Source of the DNA: Rheum nobile
Lineage: Eukaryota; Streptophyta; Magnoliopsida; Caryophyllales; Polygonaceae
Assembly (NCBI GenBank): GCA_027886185.1
Contig: WOAB01000893.1
Location: 310,001 to 374,000 of the forward strand
Length of the DNA stretch: 64,000 nt
Direction of reading: 5' to 3'
The first letter of the stretch is position 1, and each line of letters opens with the position of its first letter. The notes below the pieces were generated by a model. It made no database searches. It saw only the letters and a program-made list of their open reading frames with translations, and was not told where the DNA came from. Both the position numbers and the translations under genes were made by a program. Positions 1 to 10,698 of this stretch are shown here, piece by piece.

Positions 1-280
1 GGGCTGTTTTGATGGAAGAGAGTTGGAAAGAGAAATTGGGCCGGCTCGGATGGATTTGGACGAGATATTGGATATATTTTGGGAAGTTGGAAGATTATGC
101 TTATTATCTCTTGGAAACAGATCAGATTTGGAGTTATCTTTGGAAATTTTTGAAGATTTTGTGAGGGCTATATATTGAGACTTCCGGGTAAGTTTCCTAT
201 TCACTATTCTCTCGTCTTCCTCAAGCATCTTCTCTCCTCTCTGTCTCTCGTCTTCTCGGTGCTCTCCCTCTCTCACAAAA

Positions 281-1964
281 ATGGCCTCCAACTCAGACCT
301 TCCAAGAAACTTCGCCGAAAACCTCCAAACCCTCATCTCCAACCTCACCGCCATGGGAGCCAATCCTGCTCTCCTCGCCGTCATAAACCAATCCCTACCT
401 TCCACATCGACCACTCCGGCGACCACCACCATAACCCCTCCTCCATCATCACCCAAGGATCAACTCGCCATGGTCCCCTACGTAGCCCCCACAAACCCAA
501 ACATAGACCCCGCACCACAAAACCCTAACCCTAACACCGCTCCTGTCGTCCCCACTGCCATCTCCTCTACTAACACAGAAGAGGGGGTACATTCCTCGCC
601 TACCCATCCCGACCCCATAGAGGAGGAGACAGAGGAGCTACCCGATCAAGGGACCCCGGTCACGGTGGAGGAGCACCTGGCCGTCAAGGAGAAAATTCAG
701 TCTATGGTGCGAGACCTCTCCAAGGAGCTCGAAGAGGGAGTGGACGTGGTGGAGTCCCCAAAAGCTCCTAAGCCGTCCTGCAGGGTGAAAACTGCATGCT
801 CGTCAAAGAGGAAGACCCGCTCTCAGAAGAAGTCTGAGAAGGCGATTACTGTGAGTTCCGATGAGGAGTCGGTCCCCCTCTCCGGGAATAGAGCAAAGAA
901 AGCCAAGGTGTCCACCGCTCCCGTCCGTCAAAGTCAGCGTCGTCTGCCGGCCAAATCCAAAGGAAAGGCTGTGGCGGTCGACGATGTCAAAAATATGAGC
1001 CACAAGTCTGTGGTGAGGGAGCTGCTGATGGACCCGGAGTTTCTGAAGGAGAACTTTCTGGAGGGGGTGCTTGACATCTTGGAGGAACAGAAGTGGAGCA
1101 GGCTGTTTGTGGAGGAAGTGGAGATGGATGAGGAGTTGTTGAGGGAGTTTTACTCCACATTCACTATGGAGGTGCGGTCCCATGCTGTCCAGGGGGAGAT
1201 ACAAGATGAATGGGGAGATCCATGTGTTCTCGAGTATTGAGCTGGGCTTGGTTCTGGGTGTTCCTCATGAAGGGTATGGTGAATACCCCAAGGGCAGGTG
1301 GCCAAAAGATTTTCCCTACTCAGAGGCTGTGCTGGCTGTTGCAGGGATTGCGGATGCTCTAGGGAGTACTGATCTTGACATCTCCGAGATGTCGGCTGTC
1401 AACAAAGTGTTGTACCACTTCCTCATCAGCAACATCACACCAAGGGGACAGAAGAGGAACCGCCTTCTGATCTTGGACATTATCCTTCTGTCCCTTCTGC
1501 TGAAAAAGGAGCCCGTGTGCCTTCCCATGATTCTGATGCAGCATATGGCCAATGCCCGGAACACCACTCAACATGCTCTTCCCTTCCCTCGCGTCGTCAA
1601 AAGTATTCTGGAGTACCACAAGGTCTACGACGCGTCGGAAGATGTGAGCGTCTTCTCCCGTCCCTTCAGTACAAGCAATCTGCACACAATGCAGTTTGCT
1701 CTTCAAGAGGGAGAAGGCTGGGTGAAGGTCGAGGGCGCTCCTACAGCTTCTGGGGTTGTAGAGGATGTTGAGGAAATGGTGGGATCTGAAGCTGATAGCT
1801 CTGAGGGGGAACAGAATGTGAATCCCTCGCTGGGAAAGGATGTGAGGAGTCTGTGCCGAGTTGTGAAGGATATGGTGGCTCAGCAGGCGCTCCTCATGGC
1901 AGATGTGCACGCGCTCGTTTCTCATCACGCATCGGCTCAACCGGCTGGTCACCGTGATGCTTGA
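281..1964 (+). pseudogene. Sirevirus envelope-like ORF (element A), frameshifted
   Basis: Third-ORF protein of Sireviruses, often called envelope-like; its function is unproven. The first frame (281-1240, 319 aa) has a Ser/Thr/Pro-rich N-terminus, then a Lys/Arg-rich stretch around residues 165-235 that could be a nuclear signal, then an acidic helical part. The second frame (1182-1964) carries the conserved core seen in plant retroelement proteins annotated as 'putative plant transposon protein', with motifs NKVLYHFLISNITPRG and QHALPFPRVV, and a C-terminal helical tail. The frames switch near a G run at 1191-1196, consistent with a 1-nt indel. No signal peptide or convincing membrane segment is visible. 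It matches the equivalent ORF in element H in order and core motifs. Confidence 0.75.
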
Positions 1965-2370
1965 TTGCTTTCCTGCTGTCCTTTTCCCTCTTTTGTTCCC
2001 TTAGCTGTCTATCCCTTCTAGTTGTTTTTGTTGTTGTCTGGTTTATGTGCCCGGTGTGGCATTTGACAATGTTTGATGTTCTGTTTGTTTTGGGTGTGTT
2101 TGCATGTTTTTGAAGTCTTTCTTTAAGCAATGACAATGGATGCTTTTGATTGTCTGGCTGTGTCTTTTCCTCTCTAACTCTTCTCCGTGTTTTTGATGAT
2201 GCCAAAAGGGGGAATATGACAGGTAGTATTGGTTGAGGAGGAACAGAACAGGTAAAACGTATTGCTGGGCTAAAGGGGAACCAACAGTGTATTAGTGGGA
2301 AACTTTCTTGTCATATGTTGTCTTTTTCTAGCTCGTATATGCTTTATTGTTATGGGTGTTTGTCACCATC
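1965..2370 (+). other. Non-coding 3' internal region of Sirevirus A
   Basis: T/G-rich sequence between the envelope-like ORF stop and the polypurine tract. It contains the Sirevirus-typical 'atgccaaaagggggaat' block near 2200, also present near 17515, 46590 and 52370 in the other elements. No ORF of note. Confidence 0.6.
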
Positions 2371-2384
2371 AAAAAGGGGGAATT
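2371..2384 (+). promoter_or_regulatory. Polypurine tract of Sirevirus A
   Basis: AAAAAGGGGGAATT immediately precedes the TGTTGA start of the 3' LTR. This is the plus-strand DNA primer site. The same tract sits before the 3' LTRs of elements B, H and E. Confidence 0.85.
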
Positions 2385-3296
2385 TGTTGAATTCCTTAGG
2401 TTTTGATGGTTACAAACACTCAACTAATATGTGTACCAAGTGTTTCAGGGACAAGAAGAGTTATCCCAGGGAGCTTTGCAGCACAGGATCTCAGAGGGAA
2501 CAAAGGCTTGCTTAGCGCTCTGTTACCTCTCAAGGAACTAAAGTGACGGACCAGATCAAGGCTGCAAAAGGAAAGAAGTCATCCAGCGTGCTGAGTTAAG
2601 GAAACAAACCAAGAAGCCACGCGGTAGAGGATGAAGACTTCGGCTCCAAGGATCAAGCCGGATTGCGCGAAGATATGGAGAGAGAAAACCCGATCGTGTT
2701 GATCTTAGGAATCTTTCCTAAGATAAGGCGATTGGAGAGAGAAGAACGTTATCCAATCGGTTGGATTAATTAAGGAACTCCTTCCTTAATTAATATAACC
2801 GGTTGTGATATTATATCTTCCAAACAAAATCATATCTTAGTAATCCATTATCAGAATTTCCTATCTTATGTTGATTAGGGTTTTAGCCGTGTTGTATTTA
2901 AGCGAAGTGAGGATTCTTTTCTTAAGTATGACTTTACGACTCTGAGCGAGAAAAAGAAAAGAAGAGAAAGAAGGTGAAGTGCGTGTGAGTCTTTGAGAGT
3001 TGAGTTCGATTCATCGTTGTAGTAGAGGCTTCGAGTCTAGCTGGTTGTTTAGAGGTCGAAGTCCAGGATACAAGTGTAATCGAGCAAGAAATTAATAAGA
3101 CAAGTACGCATTTCAAAATCCTCTCAAGCGGAAGCTTGAAGGTAGTGGTTTTTCCTTGAGAAGCTAGTTTTGCTAATCAGGGTTTCCACTATATATCGTG
3201 AGTTCGTTCTGTTATCTTTCTTGCTATTTAAATCCGCTGTGCCTTCTGTGGAAACAAAGCTTTTGTTCCCTCAGACGTAACTCTAACGATCCAACA
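2385..3296 (+). repeat. 3' LTR of Sirevirus A (912 bp)
   Basis: Starts TGTTGAATTCC and ends GATCCAACA. It is clearly related along its length to the 914-bp LTRs of B and B' but more diverged from them than they are from each other. It abuts the polypurine tract on the left and gypsy leader on the right. Confidence 0.9.
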
Positions 3297-4322
3297 ACCA
3301 TGATATCCTACACAAGAGAAATCCACACACAACAGCCCCACAAGATAGAAGACAACAATGATCTCTAAGCTAGCAAGCAAGCCACAAAATTCGGTTTAAA
3401 CCAAAGAAAATTCATAGCTTTACTAGCTCACAAATTCGGCTGAGGTAAGGCTTCCTAAATGCTCAAAGTGACTCCAAAAGACAAGATAAAAGTGCACCAC
3501 AACTTTAGTTAATTATTGTGCTAGGTCCACAATTTTCACACCACTTTTGCAAGCACTTAGACTTGTAGTACCTTTACACAAGTTGATTGAGCACTTTGAC
3601 CGAATGATGCACAAGGGTCAATCCTTACAATAATTTCAAAAGTAAGGACAATCTCAACACAATCATTTCAAACTCTCAACAAACCACTTTTCCAAGCCAA
3701 GTTTTTTTTTTCTTTGTTGTTGTAGGCTTGACTCTTCCGGTTTTGCTTTTGCTTTTCTTCTTCACTTTTTTTTGATTCAGAGAACACCAAGAACAACTTA
3801 ACAAAGATTAAAACAAAGAAGGTGAAATTCGAAACCTAATCAACAATTAGGTACACAAGACTTTCCTACGCAACAATGGTGTTTGATTGCTTCGGTTTGC
3901 ACAAGAGTAACCTTTAGTTGATTAAATGGCAAATACCAATAAAAATGACTCAAAATACCTAACTATATGCTACTAATAAGGTCACGGCTGGATGATTCAG
4001 AAAGAGAGCCGAAAATTTGAAAAGAAATGAATGTAACAACTTGAACAAACAAACCCTAAAATCTAGGAAATACTAACAAACTCTATCCCAGGGAATCACG
4101 GCTGCTAAACTCGATTGAAACTGCAAAGCTTCATCCCCTCTTCCTTGAATGCAGACTCAAGAACAAGTATTCAACAACGCAAGGAAGAAAGCACACAAAA
4201 TCCTACGGACAACTAGGAAATTAACAATGCAAGGCACGAAAACTTAGAGCAAGTAAGGTCCGATTGTTCTTGTGATTTAAAGCAAAGTTTGGAGCAAATA
4301 CTTACTTAGCTCTGATACCAAA
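3297..4322 (-). other. Leader and primer site of the second (left) gypsy 1 copy
   Basis: This block repeats 9671-10698 almost base for base, including poly-T runs. The minus-strand primer site TGGTATCAGAGC is at 4309-4320, two bases from the LTR. The homology ends at the gag ATG position, where Sirevirus A is inserted. No ORF is expected here. Confidence 0.85.
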
Positions 4323-5311
4323 TGTTATGCCCTTCGATCTATGGAGCCTCAGTGCAAGGATTTGCCCCCTTTGATGTAGAAATCGGATGATCTCCAACCA
4401 AGCAAGAACAAGGCACCCTCGGCAAAGTGTTAACACAAAGATGGATGGCGGTCGTTGTTGATGATGAAAGGTGAAGGATAAGCACTTTCTTAAGCCTAGA
4501 TACAACACACTAGACAAGGAAAGCGACCTTGAGAAATGGAGATGTGACTCACTCAGATCTCTCAAAGGAAATGAACTCGATTTGACTCACGAGTTTGAAT
4601 GAACAAAGGAACTTTGAAAACTGAAAAAATATGCAATCTTGATTAAATTCTGACGTGAGGTAACTCCTCCAAAGTGTTTGCCCTAGTATAGGCTACAATC
4701 GGTTACCAAAACCAAATAGAAGAAAACACTAAAAATTGCCACTAAGTTAAAACGTGCCCACTAGCTTAACACAATTAGTAGGCATTTTAGGGAATTAAAA
4801 ATAATTACTAAAAATGTCTAAAATCCACAAGAAATAAACCGGATTTAACTCGGCCTTCACTTGAGCCTCCTTTGAAGGTCAAACCGAAGAGTGGTCGGCG
4901 CCGAGAAACCCGGAGGTGGCTTCAAGGCACAAGAACAGGCACGACTCGAATTGGCTCGGCACTCCTTGGGTCATTAAGCCTCTCTTGAGCTGGTGGTGCA
5001 GTAGAGGAGCTCGGGCTCGGGTGATTGTGCCAGGTGTGAGCTCGTGCCTATGCTCCTCTTCACGTGCGGCCGCAATCCTAGGGCTTGCCCTGGGGCTCGG
5101 CAATTGTGGAAATGGCTCGACACTAGGGACCCCACTGGTCTTGGGTGATGCCATGGGTGCTGTAGGGGTCTTGGTGTCCGAGGGAAGTGGTGGTTTGCCG
5201 GAAGAAGTCTCCATGTGGCCCGGCGCGGAATTAGGGTTTGCCTCGGCCTTTGGTGACATTGGTTCCTCTCGAGGGGTGGGCACTTCATTGGCCATATGCA
5301 TAGTCATATCA
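4323..5311 (-). repeat. Gypsy 1 internal (shared) LTR, 989 bp
   Basis: Minus-strand start TGATATGAC at 5311, next to the polypurine tract; end CATAACA at 4323, next to the primer site at 4309-4320. It pairs with 10699-11687. The last about 144 codons of pol lie inside this LTR. Confidence 0.9.
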
Positions 5312-6555
5312 TCCTCCCTCTCTTGAAAGGGATTCGACCTCGAATCCAGCTCGTCAAGGTCTTGATCATCGGGCACAATGTAAGGCATCAAATCGGCAAC
5401 ATTGAAGACATCATGTGTTCCATAAGAGGTAGGAAGCTCCAATTTGTAAGCGTTGTCATTGATCCTCTCTAAGACTTGAAAAGGACCGTCGCCCCTTGGC
5501 TTAAGCTTGGAGTTGCGGAGGGTGGGGAAGCGCTCCTTCCTTAGGTGCACCCAAACTAGATCTCCTGGGTCAAAGAGCACCTCTCTTCGTCCTTTGTTGG
5601 CTTGCTTCTTGTATTGATCGGTCCTCTTCTCAATTTGAAGTCTTGTGTCCTCATGCAACTTCTTGATCCTAGCAGCCTCATCCGAACCTTCTTGGCTTTC
5701 CCTCTCCTTGATGGTGTACGGCAACAACTCCAAAGGTGTAATGGGATTGTGCCCATACACGACCTCAAAGGGTGTCTTCTTAGTGGCCGAATGGACTACC
5801 CTATTGTAAGCAAACTCAATGAAGGGCAAGCTATCTCCCCACCTGCGCAAGTTAGTCCTCAAAATAGTTCTAAGTAAAACACCAAGAGTTCGATTGACTA
5901 CCTCGGTTTGTCCATCCGTTTGAGGATGACAAGTGGTGGAGAAGAGAAGTTTAGTACCCATCTTGGCCCATAAGGTCTTCCAAAAGTAGCTCAAGAACTT
6001 CACATCCCTATCCGACACAATGGACCTAGGAACTCCATGTAATCTCACAATATGATCAAAAAAAAGGTTAGCAATATGAGATGCATCATCGGTCTTATGG
6101 CATGCAATGAAGTGTGCCATTTTGGAGAACCGGTGAACCACTACAAAGATGGAGTCTCTCCCTCTCTTGGACCTTGGTAATCCCAAAACAAAGTCCATGG
6201 AAATATCTTCCCAAGGTTGCTTAGGGATATGTAAGGGAGTGTAGAGACCATTAGGTTGCATTTTTGCCTTGGCACGTATGCAAGTCGTACAAGAAGCACA
6301 ATGCTTCTCTACGGCCTTGAGCATATGTGGCCAATAAAAATGTTCCCTTAGCACATGTAGGGTTTTAAGGACACCAAAATGTCCAATCAACCCACCTCCA
6401 TGAGCATCATGCACTAGTGTGGGTCGAAGAGAACCCTTAGGGATACAAAGCTTGTGACCCTTAAAACAAGAATCCTTCATGCAAGTAGAATTGATATTTA
6501 CTTCCATGAGACTTACATACAGCATATATATCACAAAAATCAGCATCATGTGCAT
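4879..6555 (-). pseudogene. Gypsy 1 integrase domain, reading into the LTR
   Basis: Integrase inserts retroelement cDNA into nuclear DNA. Seen in order: an HHCC zinc-binding N-domain (GHFG...CASCTTC), the catalytic core with Asp in MDFVLGLP, Asp in SDRDVKFL and Glu in [10 protein letters not shown], then the C-terminal DNA-binding part ([30 protein letters not shown]). The frame continues through the polypurine tract and about 144 codons into the LTR, ending at 4879 with a Pro/Ser-rich tail containing [10 protein letters not shown]. The domain itself is unbroken, but it is in a different frame from the RNase H part. The first about 30 codons of this open stretch are out-of-frame sequence, not integrase. 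Confidence 0.8.
5312..5325 (-). promoter_or_regulatory. Polypurine tract of gypsy 1
   Basis: Minus strand CAAGAGAGGGAGGA, directly upstream of the LTR start. The same purine tract precedes the gypsy 2 LTR at 27017-27030. Confidence 0.8.
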
Positions 6556-7228
6556 ATAAGTCTTTCATGAAAGAAAAACCAAGCAACTTGGCATCTAAGA
6601 TGGTCAAGAGTGTGTACCTCCTAGATAGTGCATCCACCACTACATTGTCCTTTCCCTTATTATGTTTGATGACATACGGGAAAGACTCAATGAACTCCAC
6701 CCACTTGGCATGCCTTTTATTGAGCTTGTTTTGCCCCTTTAGGTATTTCAAGGCCTCGTGGTCGGAATGTATGACAAATTCTTTTGGTAGCAAGTAGTAT
6801 TGCCACACTTGTAGTACACGTACAAGTGCCAATAGTTCTTTGTCATAAGTGGGGTAATTAAGCTCGGCTCCCCCTAATTTCTCACTAAAATAAGATATGG
6901 GTTTGCCCTCTTGCATAAGGACACCCCTAAGGCCTATTCCCGAAGCATCACATTCTATCTCAAAGGTTTTGTCAAAATTTGGCAAAGATAGAAGTGGTGC
7001 TTGAGTGAGCTTGGCTTTAAGACTAGCAAAGGCCGCCTCTTGCTTGGTACCCCATTGGAATACCACGCCTTTCTTTGTGAGTTCGGTGAGAGGAGTAACC
7101 AATGTGCTAAAGTCTCTCACAAAACGGCGGTAAAAGCCGGCCAAGCCAAGAAAGCTACGGACTTGAGTCATAGTGGTAGGTGTTGGCCATTCATGAATAG
7201 CCTTCACCTTCTCTTCGTCCACTCTCAA
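6461..7228 (-). pseudogene. Gypsy 1 RNase H and RT connection
   Basis: Begins with the RT thumb/connection motif ([18 protein letters not shown]), then RNase H with acidic catalytic positions in [13 protein letters not shown] and HSDHEAL, followed by the ALSRR linker to integrase. The RT palm and fingers, which should come before it, are absent: the preceding open stretch ends at KGYVRE and this one starts at the [10 protein letters not shown] position. A frame change lies near 6540 before integrase. Confidence 0.75.
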
Positions 7229-7560
7229 TCCGTCTCTCGAACATAACCCTTGCTAAGCAATTCGTCTACTTGACATTGGAGTTCCTTTGTCTCCTCAGGA
7301 TTAGCCCTATAAGCTGCCCGGTTTGGTAGAGTTGCCCCCGGTATGAAATCAATTTGATGCTCAATACCTCTTACCGGTGGCAGTCCACTAGGCACTTCCT
7401 CTTGAAAGAGATCATCATATTCCATCAAGAGGTGAGTGATGGGCGTAGGGAGTTCTCCAAGGTCAGCCAAGGTGAGTAAGACATCTCTTGGTATAAGCAA
7501 GAGACATTGCTCACCTCGCTTGACTACTTGAACAACCTCCTTAGGCTTGGCCAAAAGCAT
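7225..7560 (-). pseudogene. Gypsy 1 pre-RT linker, RT core deleted
   Basis: Contains the conserved linker between protease and RT (MEYDDLFQEEVPSGLPPVRGIEHQIDFIPGA then the [10 protein letters not shown] segment). In intact gypsy elements this continues into RT fingers and palm with the YXDD active site; here it jumps within a few codons to the RT thumb. A stop separates it from the protease part at 7576-7578. Confidence 0.75.
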
Positions 7561-7575
7561 GTGATTGGAAGCTCC

Positions 7576-8724
7576 TCATTTGCTTCCAATAGCCAATTTC
7601 TTACCTGGCTTTGGCTCGGCCTTTTGCTGGGCTCTCCTTTGTTCTTGGGCCACATGATCGGCCATGATTTCATGGGGTGACAAAGGGTGTAACATAATCC
7701 TCTTACCATTCATGATAAAAGAATACTCATTCGTCACTCCATGATGAATCACGCCTCTATCAAATTGCCATGGCCTTCCTAGGAGGAGATGACATGCGGT
7801 CATGGGAAGGACATCACACACAACCTCATCCTCATATCCCCCGATGGCAAACTGAATTGTGACTTGTTCCTTGACCTTAAGAGGAGTGTTGGAATTCAGC
7901 CAACAAAGTGTGTATGGTTGTGGGTGAGGAGTAGTAGCTAGATGAAATCTTTCTACTACTTCTTGGTCAAGTATATTACAACATGACCCTCCATCAACTA
8001 TAACACTACACACTTTCCCCTTAATAGTACACCTAGTGTGGAATATAGTCTCTCTTTGACTAGGCACACTTGGAACATCCGAGGCTATCAAAACCTTCTT
8101 GGACACAAAACAATCTCCTTGGGCAGCCACAACATGCAATTCCTCTAAACCCTCCTCATTCTCAACAAATTCTTCTTCATACTCATCTTTGGACTCATAG
8201 TCCCCTTGAGTGTTGAAAAGAACTTGCCTTTTTGAGGGACAATCCTTGGCAAAATGTCCACAACCTAGACACTTAAAACATTTAAGGTCCCGAGCTCGGT
8301 TCTCTCCCTCCTTTCGTTGGGTTTGAACTTGAGTTGGTACCTCTCTTCTAGGGTGACTCGAGTTGTCACTCCTAGTAGGTTCTAAGCGTCTTGGTGTATG
8401 TTGTGGCCCCTTGGAGCCACTTGACGCATTTTGCCATGGCCGTGAGCCTTGAGCTTGGGGGCGCCTTGAATGGAGTGCTTTATATATACGATTAGTATAA
8501 TGAAGCACTTCTTCGATAGGGGTCCCTCTAGAGAAATGTTGTTTGCTCACTATGTCTCAGAGCTCGGGGCTAAGGTTATTAATAAACTTAGAAATAAGAT
8601 ACCCTTCGGAAACCCTAAGTCTAGACCTAAAGACCAAGGTCTTTAGTTCCATATAGAATTCGTCCGGGGTCTTATTCCCTTGTTCTAGTAGCTTCAACCT
8701 TTCATGCACCCTATCCAAAAAGTC
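7576..8724 (-). pseudogene. Gypsy 1 gag C-terminus, zinc knuckle and aspartic protease
   Basis: One CCHC knuckle (CFKCLGCGHFAKDC) binds RNA. It is followed by an acidic linker and a retropepsin-like protease with DGGSCCN as the active-site region and HLLLGRPWQ near its end. The protease region is very similar to that of element C (24059-25036). Stops interrupt the upstream gag part near 8722 and just upstream of 8550; both fit single C-to-T changes (a Gln or Arg codon to stop). Confidence 0.75.
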
Positions 8725-9674
8725 TTACGGGACAAACCTATCTCGGAGAGCTTGTTTGAGTGCTTGCCAAGTAGTGATTTGAGGGTTTCCGAGGTAATCT
8801 CGTTCCTCTTTATCCCCAAGCCACCATTGGTAAGAAAAAATCTCAAATTTAATGGTCGCTATAGCTACTCGTTGAGCTTTCGAGTAGTTATAGTACCGAA
8901 AAATTTGCTTGGTCTTTTTCTCCCAATCAAGATAGATTTCCGGGTCATATTGTGAACCAAAAGATTGTACCTCCAATTTGATGCCATGGGGTCGTGATTG
9001 GTCATAGGCATATCTTCACGGTGGGCACCATATTCCTCTTTATAGCCTCTGGTGCCCCTTTGTGGTGCATAAGGCATCCTTCCGCCTTGGTTATAGCCAC
9101 GGCCCATGCCTCCTCTTTCGTCCATCCTCCTTCCCGGGTCTTGATACCTAGTGAAGTCATACGGCATTTCCCTTGGCTCCTCTCTATTACTTGCGCTTGG
9201 CCCTGCCATGTTAGTATACAATGGAGGTATACTAGTAGTAATAGGCGCCAGGAAAGGAGAAGAAAGATTAGGGTTCAAACCAATTCCTTCCCTTGAAGTA
9301 GCCACATGTGAAGTAGGGTGATGAAACCCTTCTCGCAAGGATGCACCCGCCAGTTCTTGGGCTAGGAGTGGTACGGTGACTTGTACCCCTTGAGTACCGA
9401 GAGGTGGCTCGGACAATTGAGTATTTTGGGCACCACTTCCTTGGACGGCGCCTTGAAGTTGGTTCGGTGAAGGGTTGTGGACAAGGTTCCACTTCTCCTC
9501 CATGGCCCTCATGAAGGCGGCTTGCTCGTCTCGCATGGTCTGCAAGTGTTGGCGAGCACGCTCATCGGCCTCTTCTTTGGATGATTGGATGGCCAAGAGC
9601 AACGTCTCCATTGTGATAGCCGAGTCCTCCTTAGGGTCTTCCGAGGCCACATTCTTGTCCTTGGATCTCACCAT
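8725..9674 (-). pseudogene. Gypsy 1 gag N-terminal part, frameshifted
   Basis: Starts with ATG at 9672-9674 (MVRSKDKNV), at the end of the leader. It has a helical N-region, a Gly/Arg-rich stretch (residues about 160-215), then the retrotransposon gag core with DPEIYLDWEKK and WWLGD, found in a second frame (8725-8976). The frame change lies near 8900-8976. Gag forms the virus-like particle. Confidence 0.7.
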
Positions 9675-10698
9675 GATATCCTACACAAGAGAAATCCACA
9701 CACAACAGCCCCACAAGATAGAAGACAACAATGATCTCTAAGCTAGCAAGCAAGCCACAAAATTCGGTTTAAACCAAAGAAAATTCGTAGCTTTACTAGC
9801 TCACAAATTCGGCTGAGGTAAGGCTTCCTAAATGCTCAAAGTGACTCCAAAAGACAAGATAAAAGTGCACCACAACTTTAGATAATTCTTGTGCTAGGTC
9901 CACAATTTTCACACCACTTTTGCAAGTACTTAGCCTTGTAGTACCTTTACACAAGTTGATTGAGCACTTCGACCGAATGATGCACAAGGGTCAATCCTTA
10001 CAATAATTTCAAAAGTAAGGACAATCTCAACACAATGATTTCAAACACTCAACAAACCACTTTTCCAAGCCAAGTCTTTTTTTTCTTTGTTGTTGTAGGC
10101 TTGACTCTTCCGGTTTTGCTTTTGCTTTTCTTCTTCACTTTTTTTTTTTGATTCAGAGAACACCAAGAACAACTTAACAAAGATTAAAACAAAGAAGGTG
10201 AAATTCGAAACCTAATCAACAATTAGGTACACAAGACTTTCCTACACAACAATGGTGTTTGATTGCTTCGGTTTGCACAAGAGTAACCTTTAGTTGATTA
10301 AATGCCAAATACCAATAAAAATGACTCAAAATACCTAACTATATGCTACTAATAAGGTCACGGCTGGATGATGCAGAAAGAGAGCCGAAAATTTGAAAAG
10401 AAATGCATGTAACAACTTGAACAAACAAACCCTAAAATCTAGGAAATACTAACAAACTCTATCCCAGGGAATCACGGCTGCTAAACTCGATTGAAACTGC
10501 AAAGCTTCATCGCCTCTTCCTTCAATGCAGACTCAAGAACAAGTATTCAACAACGCAAGGAAGAAAGCACACAAAATCCTACGGACAACTAGGAAATTAA
10601 CAATGCAAGGCACGAAAACTTAGAGCAAGTAAGGTCCGATTGTTCTTGTGATTTAAAGCAAAGTTTGGAGCAAATACTTACTTAGCTCTGATACCAAA
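9675..10698 (-). other. Leader and primer site of the right gypsy 1 copy
   Basis: A roughly 1 kb untranslated leader between the 5' LTR and gag. The minus-strand primer-binding site TGGTATCAGAGC occupies 10685-10696 and would pair with initiator-Met tRNA. Poly-T and poly-A runs occur; I see no ORF. Confidence 0.8.

Larger units (their letters stand above)
1..3296 (+). mobile_element. Sirevirus A (Ty1/copia), 3' half
   Basis: This is the 3' part of a Sirevirus-type copia element whose gag-pol lies left of the window. What is seen is an envelope-like ORF, a non-coding stretch holding the Sirevirus-typical 'gatgatgccaaaaggggg' sequence near 2197, a polypurine tract and a TG...CA LTR closely related to those of element B. 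The LTR ends exactly where gypsy leader sequence resumes (ACCAT at 3297-3301), so A inserted into the gag start of a second gypsy copy. Its matching ACCAT target duplication should lie beyond the left edge. Bases 1-280 hold no recognisable gene. Confidence 0.85.

Noticed and set aside
4916..5326. Plus-strand frame of 136 residues in the gypsy 1 LTR (also at 11292)
   Set aside because: It is antisense to the pol tail, which is in frame with integrase on the minus strand and better supported.
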